Shown here piece by piece: positions 55,859 through 64,000 of a stretch of 64,000 nt of DNA. Origin of the DNA: Knoellia remsis (lineage in GTDB: Bacteria; Actinomycetota; Actinomycetes; Actinomycetales; Dermatophilaceae); NCBI RefSeq assembly GCF_003002895.1, contig NZ_PVTI01000005.1, forward strand, positions 62,001 through 126,000. Direction: 5' to 3'. Position 1 is the first letter of the stretch; every line of letters begins with the position of its first letter. Made by a program: the position numbers and the translations under genes. The notes beneath the pieces are model-generated. The model was not told the origin of the DNA. It saw nothing but the letters and a program-made list of their open reading frames with translations, and ran no database searches.

Positions 55859-56778
55859 GCCCGGTCCACCACCCTCGCGCCGAGGAGGCCCTGCGGTCGG
55901 AAGACGAGGACGAGGATGAGGAGCGCGAAGGCCCACACGTCCTTCCACGCCGAGCCGCCGAACTGGCCGGGGATGAACTGCGTCGCCATCGACTCGGCGA
56001 TGCCGAGGGTGAGGCCGCCGACGACCGCGCCCTGGATGTTGCCGATGCCACCGAGGACGGCCGCGGTGAAGGCCTTGAGGCCGGCGAGGAAGCCCATCCG
56101 GAAGTCGATGTTGCTGTTGAGCAGGCCCTGCGCGACTCCGGCGACGGCGGCGAGCGCGGCACCGAGGGCGAAGGCGATGACGATGATCCGGTTGACGTTG
56201 ATGCCCATGAGCTGGGCCGTGTCCGGGTCCTGCGAGACGGCCTGCATGCCCTGGCCGAGGCGGGTGCGGTTGACGAAGAACCACAGCAGGGCCGCGGAGA
56301 GCGCGAGGGCGCCGATGGTGAAGAGCGCGGCCCGCTGGACCGTCACGCCGCCGACCTGGATGGCGGAGCCGGTGACGACGTCGATCTCGGGGAAGGTCAG
56401 CTTGCTCTTCGCGCCGGGGTAGAACAGCCGCACGGCCTCCTGGAGGAAGACCGAGATGCCGATGGCGGTGATGAGGGGAGCGAGGCGCGGGGCCCCGCGC
56501 AGTGGCCGGTACGCGATGCGCTCCATGATCACCGCGGTCAGCACCGAGACGATCACCGCGCCGAGGATCATGATCGGGAGGACCCAGAGGCCGGTCTGCC
56601 CCTTGAAGAGGACGGTCCATGTGGCCAGCGCGCCGAACGCGCCGATCATGAAGACCTCACCGTGGGCGAAGTTGATGAGCTGGACGATGCCGTAGACCAC
56701 GGTGTAGCCGACCGCGATCAACGCATACAGCGACCCGAGGGTCAGCCCGTCCATGATGGCTTGCAGGAACGCGGTCAT
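55855..56778 (-). CDS. livH: Branched-chain amino-acid ABC permease LivH
   Basis: 307 aa with about eight helices. The N-terminal GLTLGSLYALIAVGYTVVYGIVQLINFAHGE is the LivH signature; KAFTAAVLGGIGNIQGAVVGGL and the end VLVFRPQGLLG agree. It pairs with LivM to form the channel. 121 nt separate it from livJ, and that gap holds a hairpin. Confidence 0.96.
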   Translation of the reverse strand: MTAFLQAIMDGLTLGSLYALIAVGYTVVYGIVQLINFAHGEVFMIGAFGALATWTVLFKGQTGLWVLPIMILGAVIVSVLTAVIMERIAYRPLRGAPRLAPLITAIGISVFLQEAVRLFYPGAKSKLTFPEIDVVTGSAIQVGGVTVQRAALFTIGALALSAALLWFFVNRTRLGQGMQAVSQDPDTAQLMGINVNRIIVIAFALGAALAAVAGVAQGLLNSNIDFRMGFLAGLKAFTAAVLGGIGNIQGAVVGGLTLGIAESMATQFIPGQFGGSAWKDVWAFALLILVLVFRPQGLLGARVVDRA

Positions 56779-56820
56779 CGTCGGCGCGAGTCCTTTCGGG
56801 AGTGGGTGGCGGACACCGGA

Positions 56821-56848
56821 GCAGGGGCGGACTCTCGCCCGCCCCTGC
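56821..56848 (-). terminator. Intercistronic hairpin between livJ and livH
   Basis: GCAGGGGCGG / CCGCCCCTGC, 10-bp stem with an 8-nt loop. A partial stop or mRNA-end protector here would give more binding protein than permease, the usual ratio for such operons. A second small repeat, GACGTC ... GACGTC, lies next to it at about 56860-56879. Confidence 0.6.
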
Positions 56849-56899
56849 CCGGTTGCACGACGTCTGAACTACGACGTCAGAGCTGAAGCTCGAGACAGG

Positions 56900-58123
56900 T
56901 CACTCGACGCTGCCGGACTTCACGGAGACCCACTTGCCACCCTCGACCTTGTAGCCGGTGATGACCTTGACGGAGGTGTCGCCGAACTCGTCGAAGCTCA
57001 CCTTGCCGGTGACGCCGTCGAACGAGACCTTGCCGACCGCGTCGACCGTGGCCTGACGCGCGTCCTTGGCGCTGTCCGCGTCCTTGAGCGAGACCTTGAG
57101 GGCCTCGATGATCGCGTTCGCCGCGTCGTACGAGTAGCCGCCGTAGGCCGCCGAGGGCTCGGGGTAGTTCTGCGCCTTGTAGTCGGCGAGGAACTTCTTG
57201 CCGGCCTCGGTGTTCTCGGTCGGCTCACCGACGGACGTGGCGAGGTCACCGTTGGACGTCGACCCGGCGAGCTCGATGAACTTCGGGTCGTAGATGCCGT
57301 CACCGCCCATGAGCGGGACGTTGAGGCCGGCGGCCTTCATCTGCTTGGACAGCGGACCGGCCTGCGGGTACTCACCGCCGTAGTAGACCGCGCCCGGCTT
57401 CTTCGGGGCGACCGCGGAGACGACGGGGGCGTAGTTCGACTCGTCCGGGTTGATCGTCTCGGCCGCGACGACCTGCCCACCGAGCTTCTTGTACGCCTCG
57501 GTGAAGTACTGGACGAGACCTTGGCCGTACGTCTTCTTGTCGTGGATCGTCGCGACGGTCTTGATGCCCTGGTCGATGAGGAACTGGGCCGCGAAGCCAC
57601 CCTGCGCGATGTCAGTGGTGCAGGTGCGGAAGTACGTCTTGTACGGCCGGGTGTTGCCGTCGGCGCCACGGGTCAGCGACGGGCCGGTGTTCGCCGGCGA
57701 GATCTGGGTGATGTTCGCGGCCGCGAAGACCGGCTGGGTCTGCTGCGACACGCTCGAGTTGAGGTTGCCGACGACACCGACGACCTCGTCGTCACCGGCG
57801 AGCTTGGTCGCGCCGTTCTTGCCGACCTCGGCCTTGCCCTCGTCGTCCACCGGCTCGACCTCGAGCTTCCAGCCGGGGATGGCGTCGGAGTCGTTGGCCT
57901 GCTTGACGGCGAGCTCGACGGAGTGCTGGATGCCGAGGCCGAGGGCGGACAGGTCACCAGAGAGCGGGGCGATGACGCCGATCTTGGCGACCTTGTCGCC
58001 GCCACCACCTTCGCCGCCGGAGCCGCCGCTGTCACCGGACTCACCGCGGGAGCCACATCCGGCGAGGGCGAGCGAGGCCACCAACAGGGAAGCGCCGACG
58101 GTCTTGACGGAACGCTGAGCCAC
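56900..58123 (-). CDS. livJ: Branched-chain amino-acid substrate-binding lipoprotein LivJ
   Basis: 407 aa. Lipoprotein signal peptide VKTVGASLLVASLALAGC (Cys23), Gly/Ser linker, then a type-I periplasmic-binding fold: KIGVIAPLSGDLSALGLGIQHSVELAV, VVGNLNSSVSQQTQPVFAAANITQISP, KTYGQGLVQYFTEAYKKLGG. The GTG at 58123 has AGGAGG 4 nt upstream. It heads the operon; a -10-like TATTGT lies at 58194-58199 (minus strand), giving a leader of ~65 nt. Substrate class by homology: branched-chain amino acids. Confidence 0.95.
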   Translation of the reverse strand: MAQRSVKTVGASLLVASLALAGCGSRGESGDSGGSGGEGGGGDKVAKIGVIAPLSGDLSALGLGIQHSVELAVKQANDSDAIPGWKLEVEPVDDEGKAEVGKNGATKLAGDDEVVGVVGNLNSSVSQQTQPVFAAANITQISPANTGPSLTRGADGNTRPYKTYFRTCTTDIAQGGFAAQFLIDQGIKTVATIHDKKTYGQGLVQYFTEAYKKLGGQVVAAETINPDESNYAPVVSAVAPKKPGAVYYGGEYPQAGPLSKQMKAAGLNVPLMGGDGIYDPKFIELAGSTSNGDLATSVGEPTENTEAGKKFLADYKAQNYPEPSAAYGGYSYDAANAIIEALKVSLKDADSAKDARQATVDAVGKVSFDGVTGKVSFDEFGDTSVKVITGYKVEGGKWVSVKSGSVE

Positions 58124-58328
58124 GTTTCCTCCTGAAGTTCTTCTCCCGCGGCACCATCGCCGAGGAGCTCGCAACGGGTGAGCGAGCATCCGAACAATAG
58201 CCACGGGAACGCCGCTCGCTCAGCGTCTTGGCGCATTTCTGTGCCGAGTCGTTACACACGCTGACCGCACACAACGCTCTGCGAAAGTCCACAGGCGCGC
58301 CTCAGCGCGCGACGGCATACTGACCGCC

Positions 58329-58832
58329 ATGGACACCTCAACCCCTGCCACCGAGTCCCCCTCGACCGACCAGACGGCGGCAACCTGCTGCGGCCGTCGA
58401 GAGGCACTGCGCGCCGCGGGTGTCGTCGCCGTCGCGGGCGCCGGCCTCACCGCCTGCGGAACCGACGCCGAGCAGGCGGCGAACGACGCGGCCTCCAAGG
58501 CCGGGGATGCCGCCTCCGATGCCGCATCGAGCGCTGCCGGCGCGGCCAAGGACCTCGTCAAGCAGGCCGACATCCCCGTCGGCGGCGGCCAGGTCATCGA
58601 CTCCGCCAAGGTCGTCATCACCCAGCCGACCGAAGGAGACTTCAAGGCCTTCTCCGCGGTCTGCACCCACCAGGGCTGCACCGTCTCGGGTGTCAAGGAC
58701 AACACGATCAGCTGCGCGTGCCACGGCAGCGAGTTCGACGCCGCCACCGGCGAGGTGAAGAAGGGCCCGGCCACGAAGCCGCTCCCCACGAAGACCGTGT
58801 CCGTCGGCGCCGACGGCATCAGCGTGAGCTGA
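58329..58832 (+). CDS. Tat-exported Rieske 2Fe-2S lipoprotein
   Basis: 167 aa. The signal has twin arginines (R23-R24, CCGRREALRAAG) and a lipobox LTAC (Cys43). An Ala/Asp/Ser-rich helix-like linker (~46-78) leads to a Rieske domain: CTHQGC (C112, H114) and CACHGS (C129, H132) ligate the cluster, with C117 and C131 able to form the disulphide. A folded cofactor protein anchored outside the membrane is implied; the electron partner is unknown and no cytochrome gene is near. CATACT (58316-58321), overlapping GGCATAC, lies 7 nt before the ATG. Confidence 0.88.
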   Translation: MDTSTPATESPSTDQTAATCCGRREALRAAGVVAVAGAGLTACGTDAEQAANDAASKAGDAASDAASSAAGAAKDLVKQADIPVGGGQVIDSAKVVITQPTEGDFKAFSAVCTHQGCTVSGVKDNTISCACHGSEFDAATGEVKKGPATKPLPTKTVSVGADGISVS

Positions 58833-58871
58833 CCGCGCTGGGTCCGGCGACTGCGCACGCAGGCGCGCGGC

Positions 58872-58899
58872 CGGCATACGCGCGCTTTCTCGTATGCCG
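58872..58899. repeat. GGCATAC/GTATGCC hairpin after the Rieske gene
   Basis: CGGCATACG (58872-58880) and CGTATGCCG (58891-58899) pair over a 10-nt loop, 40 nt after the Rieske stop. A candidate weak terminator made of the same 7-mer as the gltD, rpsA and uvrA hairpins. Confidence 0.55.
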
Positions 58900-58930
58900 T
58901 CCGCGCACCGTCGTGGGCGGCGCACCCGGG

Positions 58931-58952
58931 CGTCGGTGCCACGAAATAGGGT
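58931..58952 (+). promoter_or_regulatory. PafBC/RecA-NDp-like damage promoter of uvrC
   Basis: CGTCGGTG (58931-58938), exactly 8 nt, TAGGGT (58947-58952), 6 nt to the GTG start. One difference (first base) from TGTCRGTG-N8-TAnnnT. Confidence 0.65.
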
Positions 58953-58958
58953 TGGGGG

Positions 58959-60962
58959 GTGGCTGACCCGTCGACCTACCGCCCGCGGCCGGGGGAGATC
59001 CCGACCGACCCGGGGGTCTACCGGTTCCGCGACAAGGACGGCCGCGTCATCTACGTCGGCAAGGCCAAGTCGCTCCGGTCGCGGCTGTCGTCGTACTTCC
59101 AGGACGTCGGCGCGCTGCACCCGCGCACCGCGACGATGGTGCGCACCGGCGCGAGCGTCGAGTGGACCGTCGTCACGACCGAGGTCGAGGCGCTGCAGCT
59201 CGAGTACTCGTGGATCAAGGAGTTCGACCCGCGGTTCAACGTCAAGTACCGCGACGACAAGTCCTACCCCTACCTCGCGGTGACGATGGGGGAGGAGTTC
59301 CCGCGCGCGCAGGTCATGCGCGGCGCCAAGCGCAAGGGGACCCGCTACTTCGGGCCGTACGCCCATGCGTGGGCCATCCGCGAGACCCTCGACCAGGCCC
59401 TGCGGGTCTTCCCGATGCGGACCTGCTCGGCCGGAGTCTTCAAGCGGGCGTCGCAGGTGGGCCGGCCCTGCCTGCTCGGGTACATCGACAAGTGCTCGGC
59501 GCCGTGCGTCGGCCGGGTCGACGCGCAGACGCACCGGCAGATCGCGGAGGACTTCTGCGACTTCATGGCCGGGCAGAGCTCACGGTTCGTCAAGGACCTC
59601 GAGCGTCGGATGCTCGCGGCCTCGGACGAGCTCGACTTCGAGCAGGCGGCCCGGCTGCGTGACGACATCGGGGCGCTCCAGCGGGTCCTCGAGAAGTCCG
59701 CCGTCGTCTTCCACGACGCGACCGACGCCGACGTGTTCGCGCTCGCCGACGACGAGCTCGAGGTCGCGGTGCAGGTGTTCCACGTCCGGGGCGGGCGCAT
59801 CCGGGGACAGCGCGGCTGGGTCGCCGAGAAGGAGTCCGAGTCGGTCCCCGAGGTGGTCGGGCACCTGCTCCAGCAGCTCTATGGGGGCGGCGACGGAGAG
59901 GACGTGCCGCGCGAGGTCCTCGTGCCGGTCCTGCCCGACGACGTCGACACCCTGCGCCAGTGGCTCAGCGGGCGGCGGGGGAGTCGCGTCGACCTGCGGG
60001 TGCCACAGCGCGGGGACAAGCGGACCCTCATGGAGACCGTCGAGCGCAACGCCACCCAGAGCCTGGCCCGGCACAAGGTCGCCCGCGCCGGCGACCTCAC
60101 CGCGCGCTCGCGCGCACTGCAGGAGCTGCAGGAGGCGCTCGAGCTCGACGAGTCGCCCCTGCGGATCGAGTGCTACGACATCAGCCATGTCCAGGGGACG
60201 CAGGTCGTCGGGTCGATGGTCGTCTTCGAGGACGGGCTGCCGCGCAAGGGCGAGTACCGCCGGTTCATCGTCCGTGGTGACCGGGATGGCGCAGAGGACG
60301 GCACCGGCGACGGTGCGGTCCCGGCGACGATCGACGACACGGCCGCGATGCACGAGGTGCTGACTCGGCGCTTCCGCCGCTACCTCAAGGACCGCGACGA
60401 GCCGCGCGGCGTCGACGAGGAGACGGGGCGGCCGACTCGGTTCGCGTACCCGCCGCAGCTCGTCGTCGTCGACGGTGGCCTGCCACAGGTCAACGCCGCG
60501 GCCCGCGCCATCGAGGACCTCGGCATCGTCGACGTCGCCGTGGTCGGTCTCGCCAAGCGGCTCGAGGAGGTGTGGCTGCCGGGGCAGGACTTCCCGGTCG
60601 TCCTTCCGCGCACGAGCGAGGGCCTCTACCTGCTGCAGCGGCTGCGCGACGAGGCGCACCGGTTCGCCATCACCTTCCACCGCCAGCGTCGCAGCAAGGC
60701 GATGACGAACTCCGCTCTGGACGGCATACCCGGCCTCGGGGAGGCAAAGCGCAAGGCGCTGCTCAAGCACTTCGGGTCCGTGAAGCGGATCCGCGCCGCG
60801 AGCGCGGCCGAGCTCACCGAGGTGCGCGGCATCGGGACGGTGCTCGCCGAGACGATCGAGCGCGAGCTGTCGGGAGCTTCGAGCGAACCCGCCGTGAACC
60901 TCATGACGGGTGAGATCGTGGAGGAGAGCGCCCCTGCCACCGACGAGGAGAGTCATGACTGA
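58959..60962 (+). CDS. uvrC: UvrABC excinuclease subunit C
   Basis: 667 aa dual endonuclease of excision repair. N-terminal GIY-YIG nuclease ([25 protein letters not shown], 22-50), Cys cluster region ([11 protein letters not shown]), UVR domain (~205-240), RNase H-like nuclease ([21 protein letters not shown], ~404-424) and a C-terminal helix-hairpin-helix pair ([18 protein letters not shown] ... [13 protein letters not shown]). GTG start. Its end overlaps rapZ by 8 nt. Confidence 0.98.
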   Translation: MADPSTYRPRPGEIPTDPGVYRFRDKDGRVIYVGKAKSLRSRLSSYFQDVGALHPRTATMVRTGASVEWTVVTTEVEALQLEYSWIKEFDPRFNVKYRDDKSYPYLAVTMGEEFPRAQVMRGAKRKGTRYFGPYAHAWAIRETLDQALRVFPMRTCSAGVFKRASQVGRPCLLGYIDKCSAPCVGRVDAQTHRQIAEDFCDFMAGQSSRFVKDLERRMLAASDELDFEQAARLRDDIGALQRVLEKSAVVFHDATDADVFALADDELEVAVQVFHVRGGRIRGQRGWVAEKESESVPEVVGHLLQQLYGGGDGEDVPREVLVPVLPDDVDTLRQWLSGRRGSRVDLRVPQRGDKRTLMETVERNATQSLARHKVARAGDLTARSRALQELQEALELDESPLRIECYDISHVQGTQVVGSMVVFEDGLPRKGEYRRFIVRGDRDGAEDGTGDGAVPATIDDTAAMHEVLTRRFRRYLKDRDEPRGVDEETGRPTRFAYPPQLVVVDGGLPQVNAAARAIEDLGIVDVAVVGLAKRLEEVWLPGQDFPVVLPRTSEGLYLLQRLRDEAHRFAITFHRQRRSKAMTNSALDGIPGLGEAKRKALLKHFGSVKRIRAASAAELTEVRGIGTVLAETIERELSGASSEPAVNLMTGEIVEESAPATDEESHD

Positions 60963-61899
60963 CGCGGCCGGACACCCCGGCGAGGCCACTGTGTCCGAGG
61001 ACCAGGTCGAGGCGGCCGAACCCGCCGAGCCGGTGGCGCCGGACTTCGTCATCGTCACCGGCATGAGCGGCGCAGGTCGCTCGACGACGGCGAACGTCAT
61101 GGAGGACCAGGGCTGGTACGTCGTCGACAACCTGCCGCCGCAGCTGCTCGACGACATGGCCGAGCTCGGCAAGCAGGCCCGCTCCGAGGGGCGCGAGCTG
61201 CGCATCGCCGCCGTCGTCGACGTGCGCAGCCAGCACTTCTTCGACCAGTTCGACGAGGCGGTGCAGCACCTGCGCGCCATCGGGTGGACGCCCCAGCTCG
61301 TCTTCCTCGACGCGACCGACGAGGCGCTGGTGCGGCGGTTCGAGTCCGTCCGGCGGCCGCACCCGCTGCAGGGCGACGGCCGGCTGCTCGACGGCATCCA
61401 GCGGGAGCGCGAGGTCCTGCGCGACCTGCGCTCGCGCGCGCAGATCGTCGTCGACACCTCCGGGCTGAACGTCCACCAGCTGGCCCGCAAGGTCGCGCCG
61501 CTCTTCGGCACCGATCGCGGCCCGGCGCTGCGGCTCGCGTTGCTGTCCTTCGGGTTCAAGTACGGCGTGCCGCTCGACGCCGACTTCGTCTTCGACATGC
61601 GCTTCCTGCCGAACCCGTTCTGGGTGCCGGAGCTGCGCCCCCTCGACGGACGGGACCCGGAGGTCTCGGCCCACGTCCTCGGCCAGCCCGATGCGAGTGC
61701 CTTCCTCGACCGCGTCGCCGCCCTGATGGAGCCGGTGACGCACGGATACCTCGCCGAGGGGCGGCGCTACGCGACGATCGCCGTCGGCTGCACGGGCGGC
61801 AAGCACCGCTCCGTCGCGATGGCCGAGGCGCTCGCCGGACGGCTGCGCACCGAGGGCATCGACACCTTCCTCGTCCACCGCGACCTGGGGCGCGAGTGA
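60955..61899 (+). CDS. rapZ: RNase adapter / nucleotide-binding protein RapZ (YvcJ family)
   Basis: 314 aa. P-loop [12 protein letters not shown] has Arg in place of the usual Lys, as in other actinobacterial members. Further marks: [52 protein letters not shown] and [14 protein letters not shown]. In enterobacteria RapZ directs RNase E to GlmZ RNA; in actinobacteria the role is unclear. The ATG at 60955 has GAGGAG 4 nt upstream. An N-terminal acidic extension (~30 residues) is extra. Part of the uvrC-rapZ-yvcK-whiA operon. Confidence 0.95.
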   Translation: MTDAAGHPGEATVSEDQVEAAEPAEPVAPDFVIVTGMSGAGRSTTANVMEDQGWYVVDNLPPQLLDDMAELGKQARSEGRELRIAAVVDVRSQHFFDQFDEAVQHLRAIGWTPQLVFLDATDEALVRRFESVRRPHPLQGDGRLLDGIQREREVLRDLRSRAQIVVDTSGLNVHQLARKVAPLFGTDRGPALRLALLSFGFKYGVPLDADFVFDMRFLPNPFWVPELRPLDGRDPEVSAHVLGQPDASAFLDRVAALMEPVTHGYLAEGRRYATIAVGCTGGKHRSVAMAEALAGRLRTEGIDTFLVHRDLGRE

Positions 61900-62843
61900 G
61901 CGGCCCGGTCGTCGCGGCTCTCGGTGGCGGGCACGGTCTCGCCGCGTCCCTCGCCGCGCTGCGCTTCGTCACCGACGAGATCTCCGCCATCGTCACCGTC
62001 GCCGACAACGGCGGGTCGTCCGGTCGGCTGCGCGACGAGTTCGGGGTGCTCCCACCGGGGGACCTCCGGATGGCGCTCGCGGCGCTCTGCGAGGAGACCG
62101 AGTGGGGGCACACCTGGCGCGACGTCCTCCAGCACCGCTTCGCCGGTGACGGACCCCTCGGCGGTCACGCCCTCGGCAACCTCCTCATCGTCGCGCTCTG
62201 GGAGCTGCACGACGACCCCGTCGCCGGGCTCGAGCTCGTCGGCCGGCTCCTCAACGCTCGCGGCCGCGTCCTGCCCATGGCCGCGGTGCCGCTCGACATC
62301 GAGGCCGACGTCGTCGACCCGCAGCGACCCGGGGAGATCGAGCTCGTCCGCGGTCAGGCCCAGGTCGCCAAGGCGAGGGGGGACGTGCGCGAGGTGCGGC
62401 TCGTGCCCGCCGACCCACCGGCATACCCCGAGTCCGTCGCGGCGATCCGCGCGGCGGACTGGGTGCTGCTCGGCCCCGGGTCGTGGTTCACCTCCGTCAT
62501 GCCGCACCTGCTCGTCCCCGACATCGCCGAGGCCTTGGCGGTGACGCGGGCGCGGCGGCTGCTCGTGCTCAACCTCGAGATGGTGACGACCGAGACGGCC
62601 GGCTTCACGGCCACCGACTACCTGCAGTCCTTCGCCGAGTGCGCGCCCGGGACGCGACTTGACGCGGTCCTTGCCGACCCGTCCGTCGTCGACGACGAGG
62701 CGGCTCTCGTCGAGGCCTGCCGGGACCTCGGCGCCGAGCTGCACGTGCACCGGGTCGCCCGCGTCGGCCAGCCCGGCCAGCACGACCGGCTCCGGCTCGC
62801 AGCCGCACTGCAGGACGTCCTGGGCTCGGAGCGCCGCCCCTGA
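61896..62843 (+). CDS. yvcK: Gluconeogenesis factor YvcK/CuvA family
   Basis: 315 aa CofD-like protein. [47 protein letters not shown] and [18 protein letters not shown] match the family, which binds UDP-sugars and is needed for growth on gluconeogenic carbon and for cell-wall synthesis. The GTG start overlaps the rapZ stop (GTGA). whiA starts 24 nt after its stop. Confidence 0.95.
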   Translation: MSGPVVAALGGGHGLAASLAALRFVTDEISAIVTVADNGGSSGRLRDEFGVLPPGDLRMALAALCEETEWGHTWRDVLQHRFAGDGPLGGHALGNLLIVALWELHDDPVAGLELVGRLLNARGRVLPMAAVPLDIEADVVDPQRPGEIELVRGQAQVAKARGDVREVRLVPADPPAYPESVAAIRAADWVLLGPGSWFTSVMPHLLVPDIAEALAVTRARRLLVLNLEMVTTETAGFTATDYLQSFAECAPGTRLDAVLADPSVVDDEAALVEACRDLGAELHVHRVARVGQPGQHDRLRLAAALQDVLGSERRP

Positions 62844-62866
62844 TGGCGCGTGGCAGGATGGCCGAC

Positions 62867-63847
62867 ATGGCTATGACGGCGAAGGTGAAGGACGAGCTCA
62901 GCCGCCACGTCGTGACCAAGCCCTGCTGCCGCAAGTCGGAGGTCGCCGCCACGCTGCGCTTCGCCGGGGGGCTGCACATCATCGGTGGGCGGATCGTCGT
63001 CGAGGCCGAGCTCGACACGGCGAACGCGGCGCGACGGCTGCGTCGTGAGATCAACGAGCTCTACGGTCAGACGCCGGAGGTGCTCGTCCTGGCGGCCGGC
63101 GGGTTGCGCAAGGGCAGCCGCTACGTCGTGCGCGTCGTCCAGGACGGCGAGGCGCTGGCCCGCCAGACCGGCCTCATCGACGGTCGCGGCCGGCCGGTGC
63201 GCGGCCTGCCGCCCAAGGTCGTGTCCGGCTCGATCTGTGACGCCGAGGCCGCGTGGCGTGGGGCGTTCCTCGCCCACGGTTCGCTCACCGAGCCCGGCCG
63301 GTCGTCGGCGCTCGAGCTGACCTGTCCCGGACCGGAGGCGGCGCTGGCCCTCGTCGGTGCGGCCCGCCGGCTCGGCATCCAGGCCAAGGCGCGCGAGGTG
63401 CGCGGGGTCGACCGGGTCGTCATCCGCGACGGCGACGCCATCGGGGCCATGCTCACCCGTCTCGGCGCCCACGACGCCGTGCTCGCGTGGGAGGAGCGCC
63501 GGATGCGCCGCGAGGTGCGGGCGACGGCCAACCGGCTCGCGAACTTCGACGACGCCAACCTGCGCCGGTCCGCCCGGGCGGCCGTGGCGGCCGGCTCACG
63601 GGTGGGCAGGGCGCTCGAGATCCTCGGCGACGACATCCCCGACCACCTGCGCGAGGCCGGCCAGCTGCGGCTCGAGCACAAGCAGGCGTCTCTCGAGGAG
63701 CTCGGCCAGCTCGCGCAGCCGGCGATGACCAAGGACGCGGTGGCCGGACGGATCCGGCGGCTGCTCGCGATGGCCGACAAGCGCGCCGAGGAGCTGGGCA
63801 TCCCCGGCACCGACGCCAACCTCACCCCGGACATGCTCGAGGGCTGA
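62867..63847 (+). CDS. whiA: Sporulation/cell-division regulator WhiA
   Basis: 326 aa. N-terminal LAGLIDADG-like domain ([40 protein letters not shown]) without nuclease residues, and a C-terminal helix-turn-helix ([40 protein letters not shown]). In Streptomyces WhiA activates division genes with WhiB. Start: ATG 62867, giving the family's MAMTAxVKDELS; CAGGAT (62854-62859) lies 7 nt upstream, so it may also have its own leaderless promoter. Longer in-frame starts (62843, 62858) are less likely. Confidence 0.96.
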   Translation: MAMTAKVKDELSRHVVTKPCCRKSEVAATLRFAGGLHIIGGRIVVEAELDTANAARRLRREINELYGQTPEVLVLAAGGLRKGSRYVVRVVQDGEALARQTGLIDGRGRPVRGLPPKVVSGSICDAEAAWRGAFLAHGSLTEPGRSSALELTCPGPEAALALVGAARRLGIQAKAREVRGVDRVVIRDGDAIGAMLTRLGAHDAVLAWEERRMRREVRATANRLANFDDANLRRSARAAVAAGSRVGRALEILGDDIPDHLREAGQLRLEHKQASLEELGQLAQPAMTKDAVAGRIRRLLAMADKRAEELGIPGTDANLTPDMLEG

Positions 63848-63897
63848 CCGGCGGGACGGCGCCCACTCGCGCCCCGCCTCTCCTGTCCCGTGGGCCC

Positions 63898-63988
63898 CAG
63901 CATTATCGGGTCACCCGATACGGTCCCGCTCGACGTGACCAGCCTTCTCGGGTCGAGCGAGAGGTTCCATTCGCACACCCCCAGTGCG
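63898..63988. repeat. Intergenic nested palindrome, copy 3 (inverted, right end decayed)
   Basis: CAGCATTATCGGGTCACCCG and the next three bases (63898-63920) equal the reverse complement of copy 1's right end; the core (CGACGTGACCAGCCTTCTCGGGTCGAGCG) follows in reverse order relative to copy 1. The far end is not clearly kept before the window ends. It lies 51 nt after the whiA stop. Confidence 0.65.
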
Positions 63989-64000
63989 GCGGCCACCCCG

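Noticed and set aside
54086-56422. A 778-codon plus-strand frame opposite livM/livH
   Set aside because: It has charged repeats of Glu/Arg/Asp with no hydrophobic core and contradicts two clear permeases.

Overview
The window is a gene-dense stretch of very high-GC chromosome from an actinobacterium. Markers are WhiA, a PdtaR-like ANTAR regulator, AftD, DUF2613 and DUF3068 proteins, an F420/PPOX oxidoreductase, a mycothiol-type maleylpyruvate isomerase and many leaderless promoters. The order trpB-trpA-lgt ... pyk-pdtaR ... polA ... rpsA-coaE ... uvrB ... MBL hydrolase-uvrA resembles the trp-to-uvrA block of mycobacteria. A Micrococcales host (Intrasporangiaceae-like) is my guess from sequence style only. 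I see no insertion sequence, prophage or CRISPR array.

Layout. 1-2.5 kb: end of trpB, trpA, lgt. 2.7-8.7 kb: gltB-gltD. 8.7-13.2 kb: pyk with a candidate LacI-type operator, tRNA-Leu(CAA), ANTAR regulator, DUF554 membrane protein, GNAT and PaaI thioesterase. 13.3-16.0 kb: polA. 16.0-32.7 kb: a surface-glycan locus (flippase, GT4, methyltransferase, AftD, acyltransferase, GT-C-like membrane proteins, DUF2613, DUF3068, rmlD-rmlB and rmlA-rmlC). 32.9-43.1 kb: methyltransferase, rpsA, F420/PPOX protein, coaE-GrpB fusion, Gfo/Idh oxidoreductase, MFS transporter, uvrB, MmcQ-like and MpaB-like proteins. 43.1-49.0 kb: lipoprotein hydrolase, a structured non-coding region with a candidate manganese riboswitch, terC, EamA transporter, and a lipoprotein/mycothiol/MBL operon. 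49.1-52.3 kb: uvrA. 52.4-58.1 kb: livJ-H-M-G-F branched-chain amino-acid ABC operon. 58.3-63.8 kb: Rieske lipoprotein and uvrC-rapZ-yvcK-whiA.

System-level points. (1) uvrA, uvrB, uvrC and polA each carry a TGTCGGTG-like box exactly 8 nt before a TAnnnT -10 box, the RecA-independent (PafBC-type) damage-promoter layout, so nucleotide excision repair and gap filling look co-regulated. (2) About 20 genes have a -10-like hexamer 6-7 nt before the start codon, which predicts leaderless mRNAs. (3) The 7-mer GTATGCC/GGCATAC occurs about 50 times by eye, in genes, in hairpin arms and in a -10 region, but not between about 18.98 and 26.83 kb. (4) An intergenic nested-palindrome repeat occurs three times (11.15, 32.76, 63.90 kb), and a separate cluster of palindromes lies at 44.0-44.3 kb, ending at the candidate manganese riboswitch of terC.
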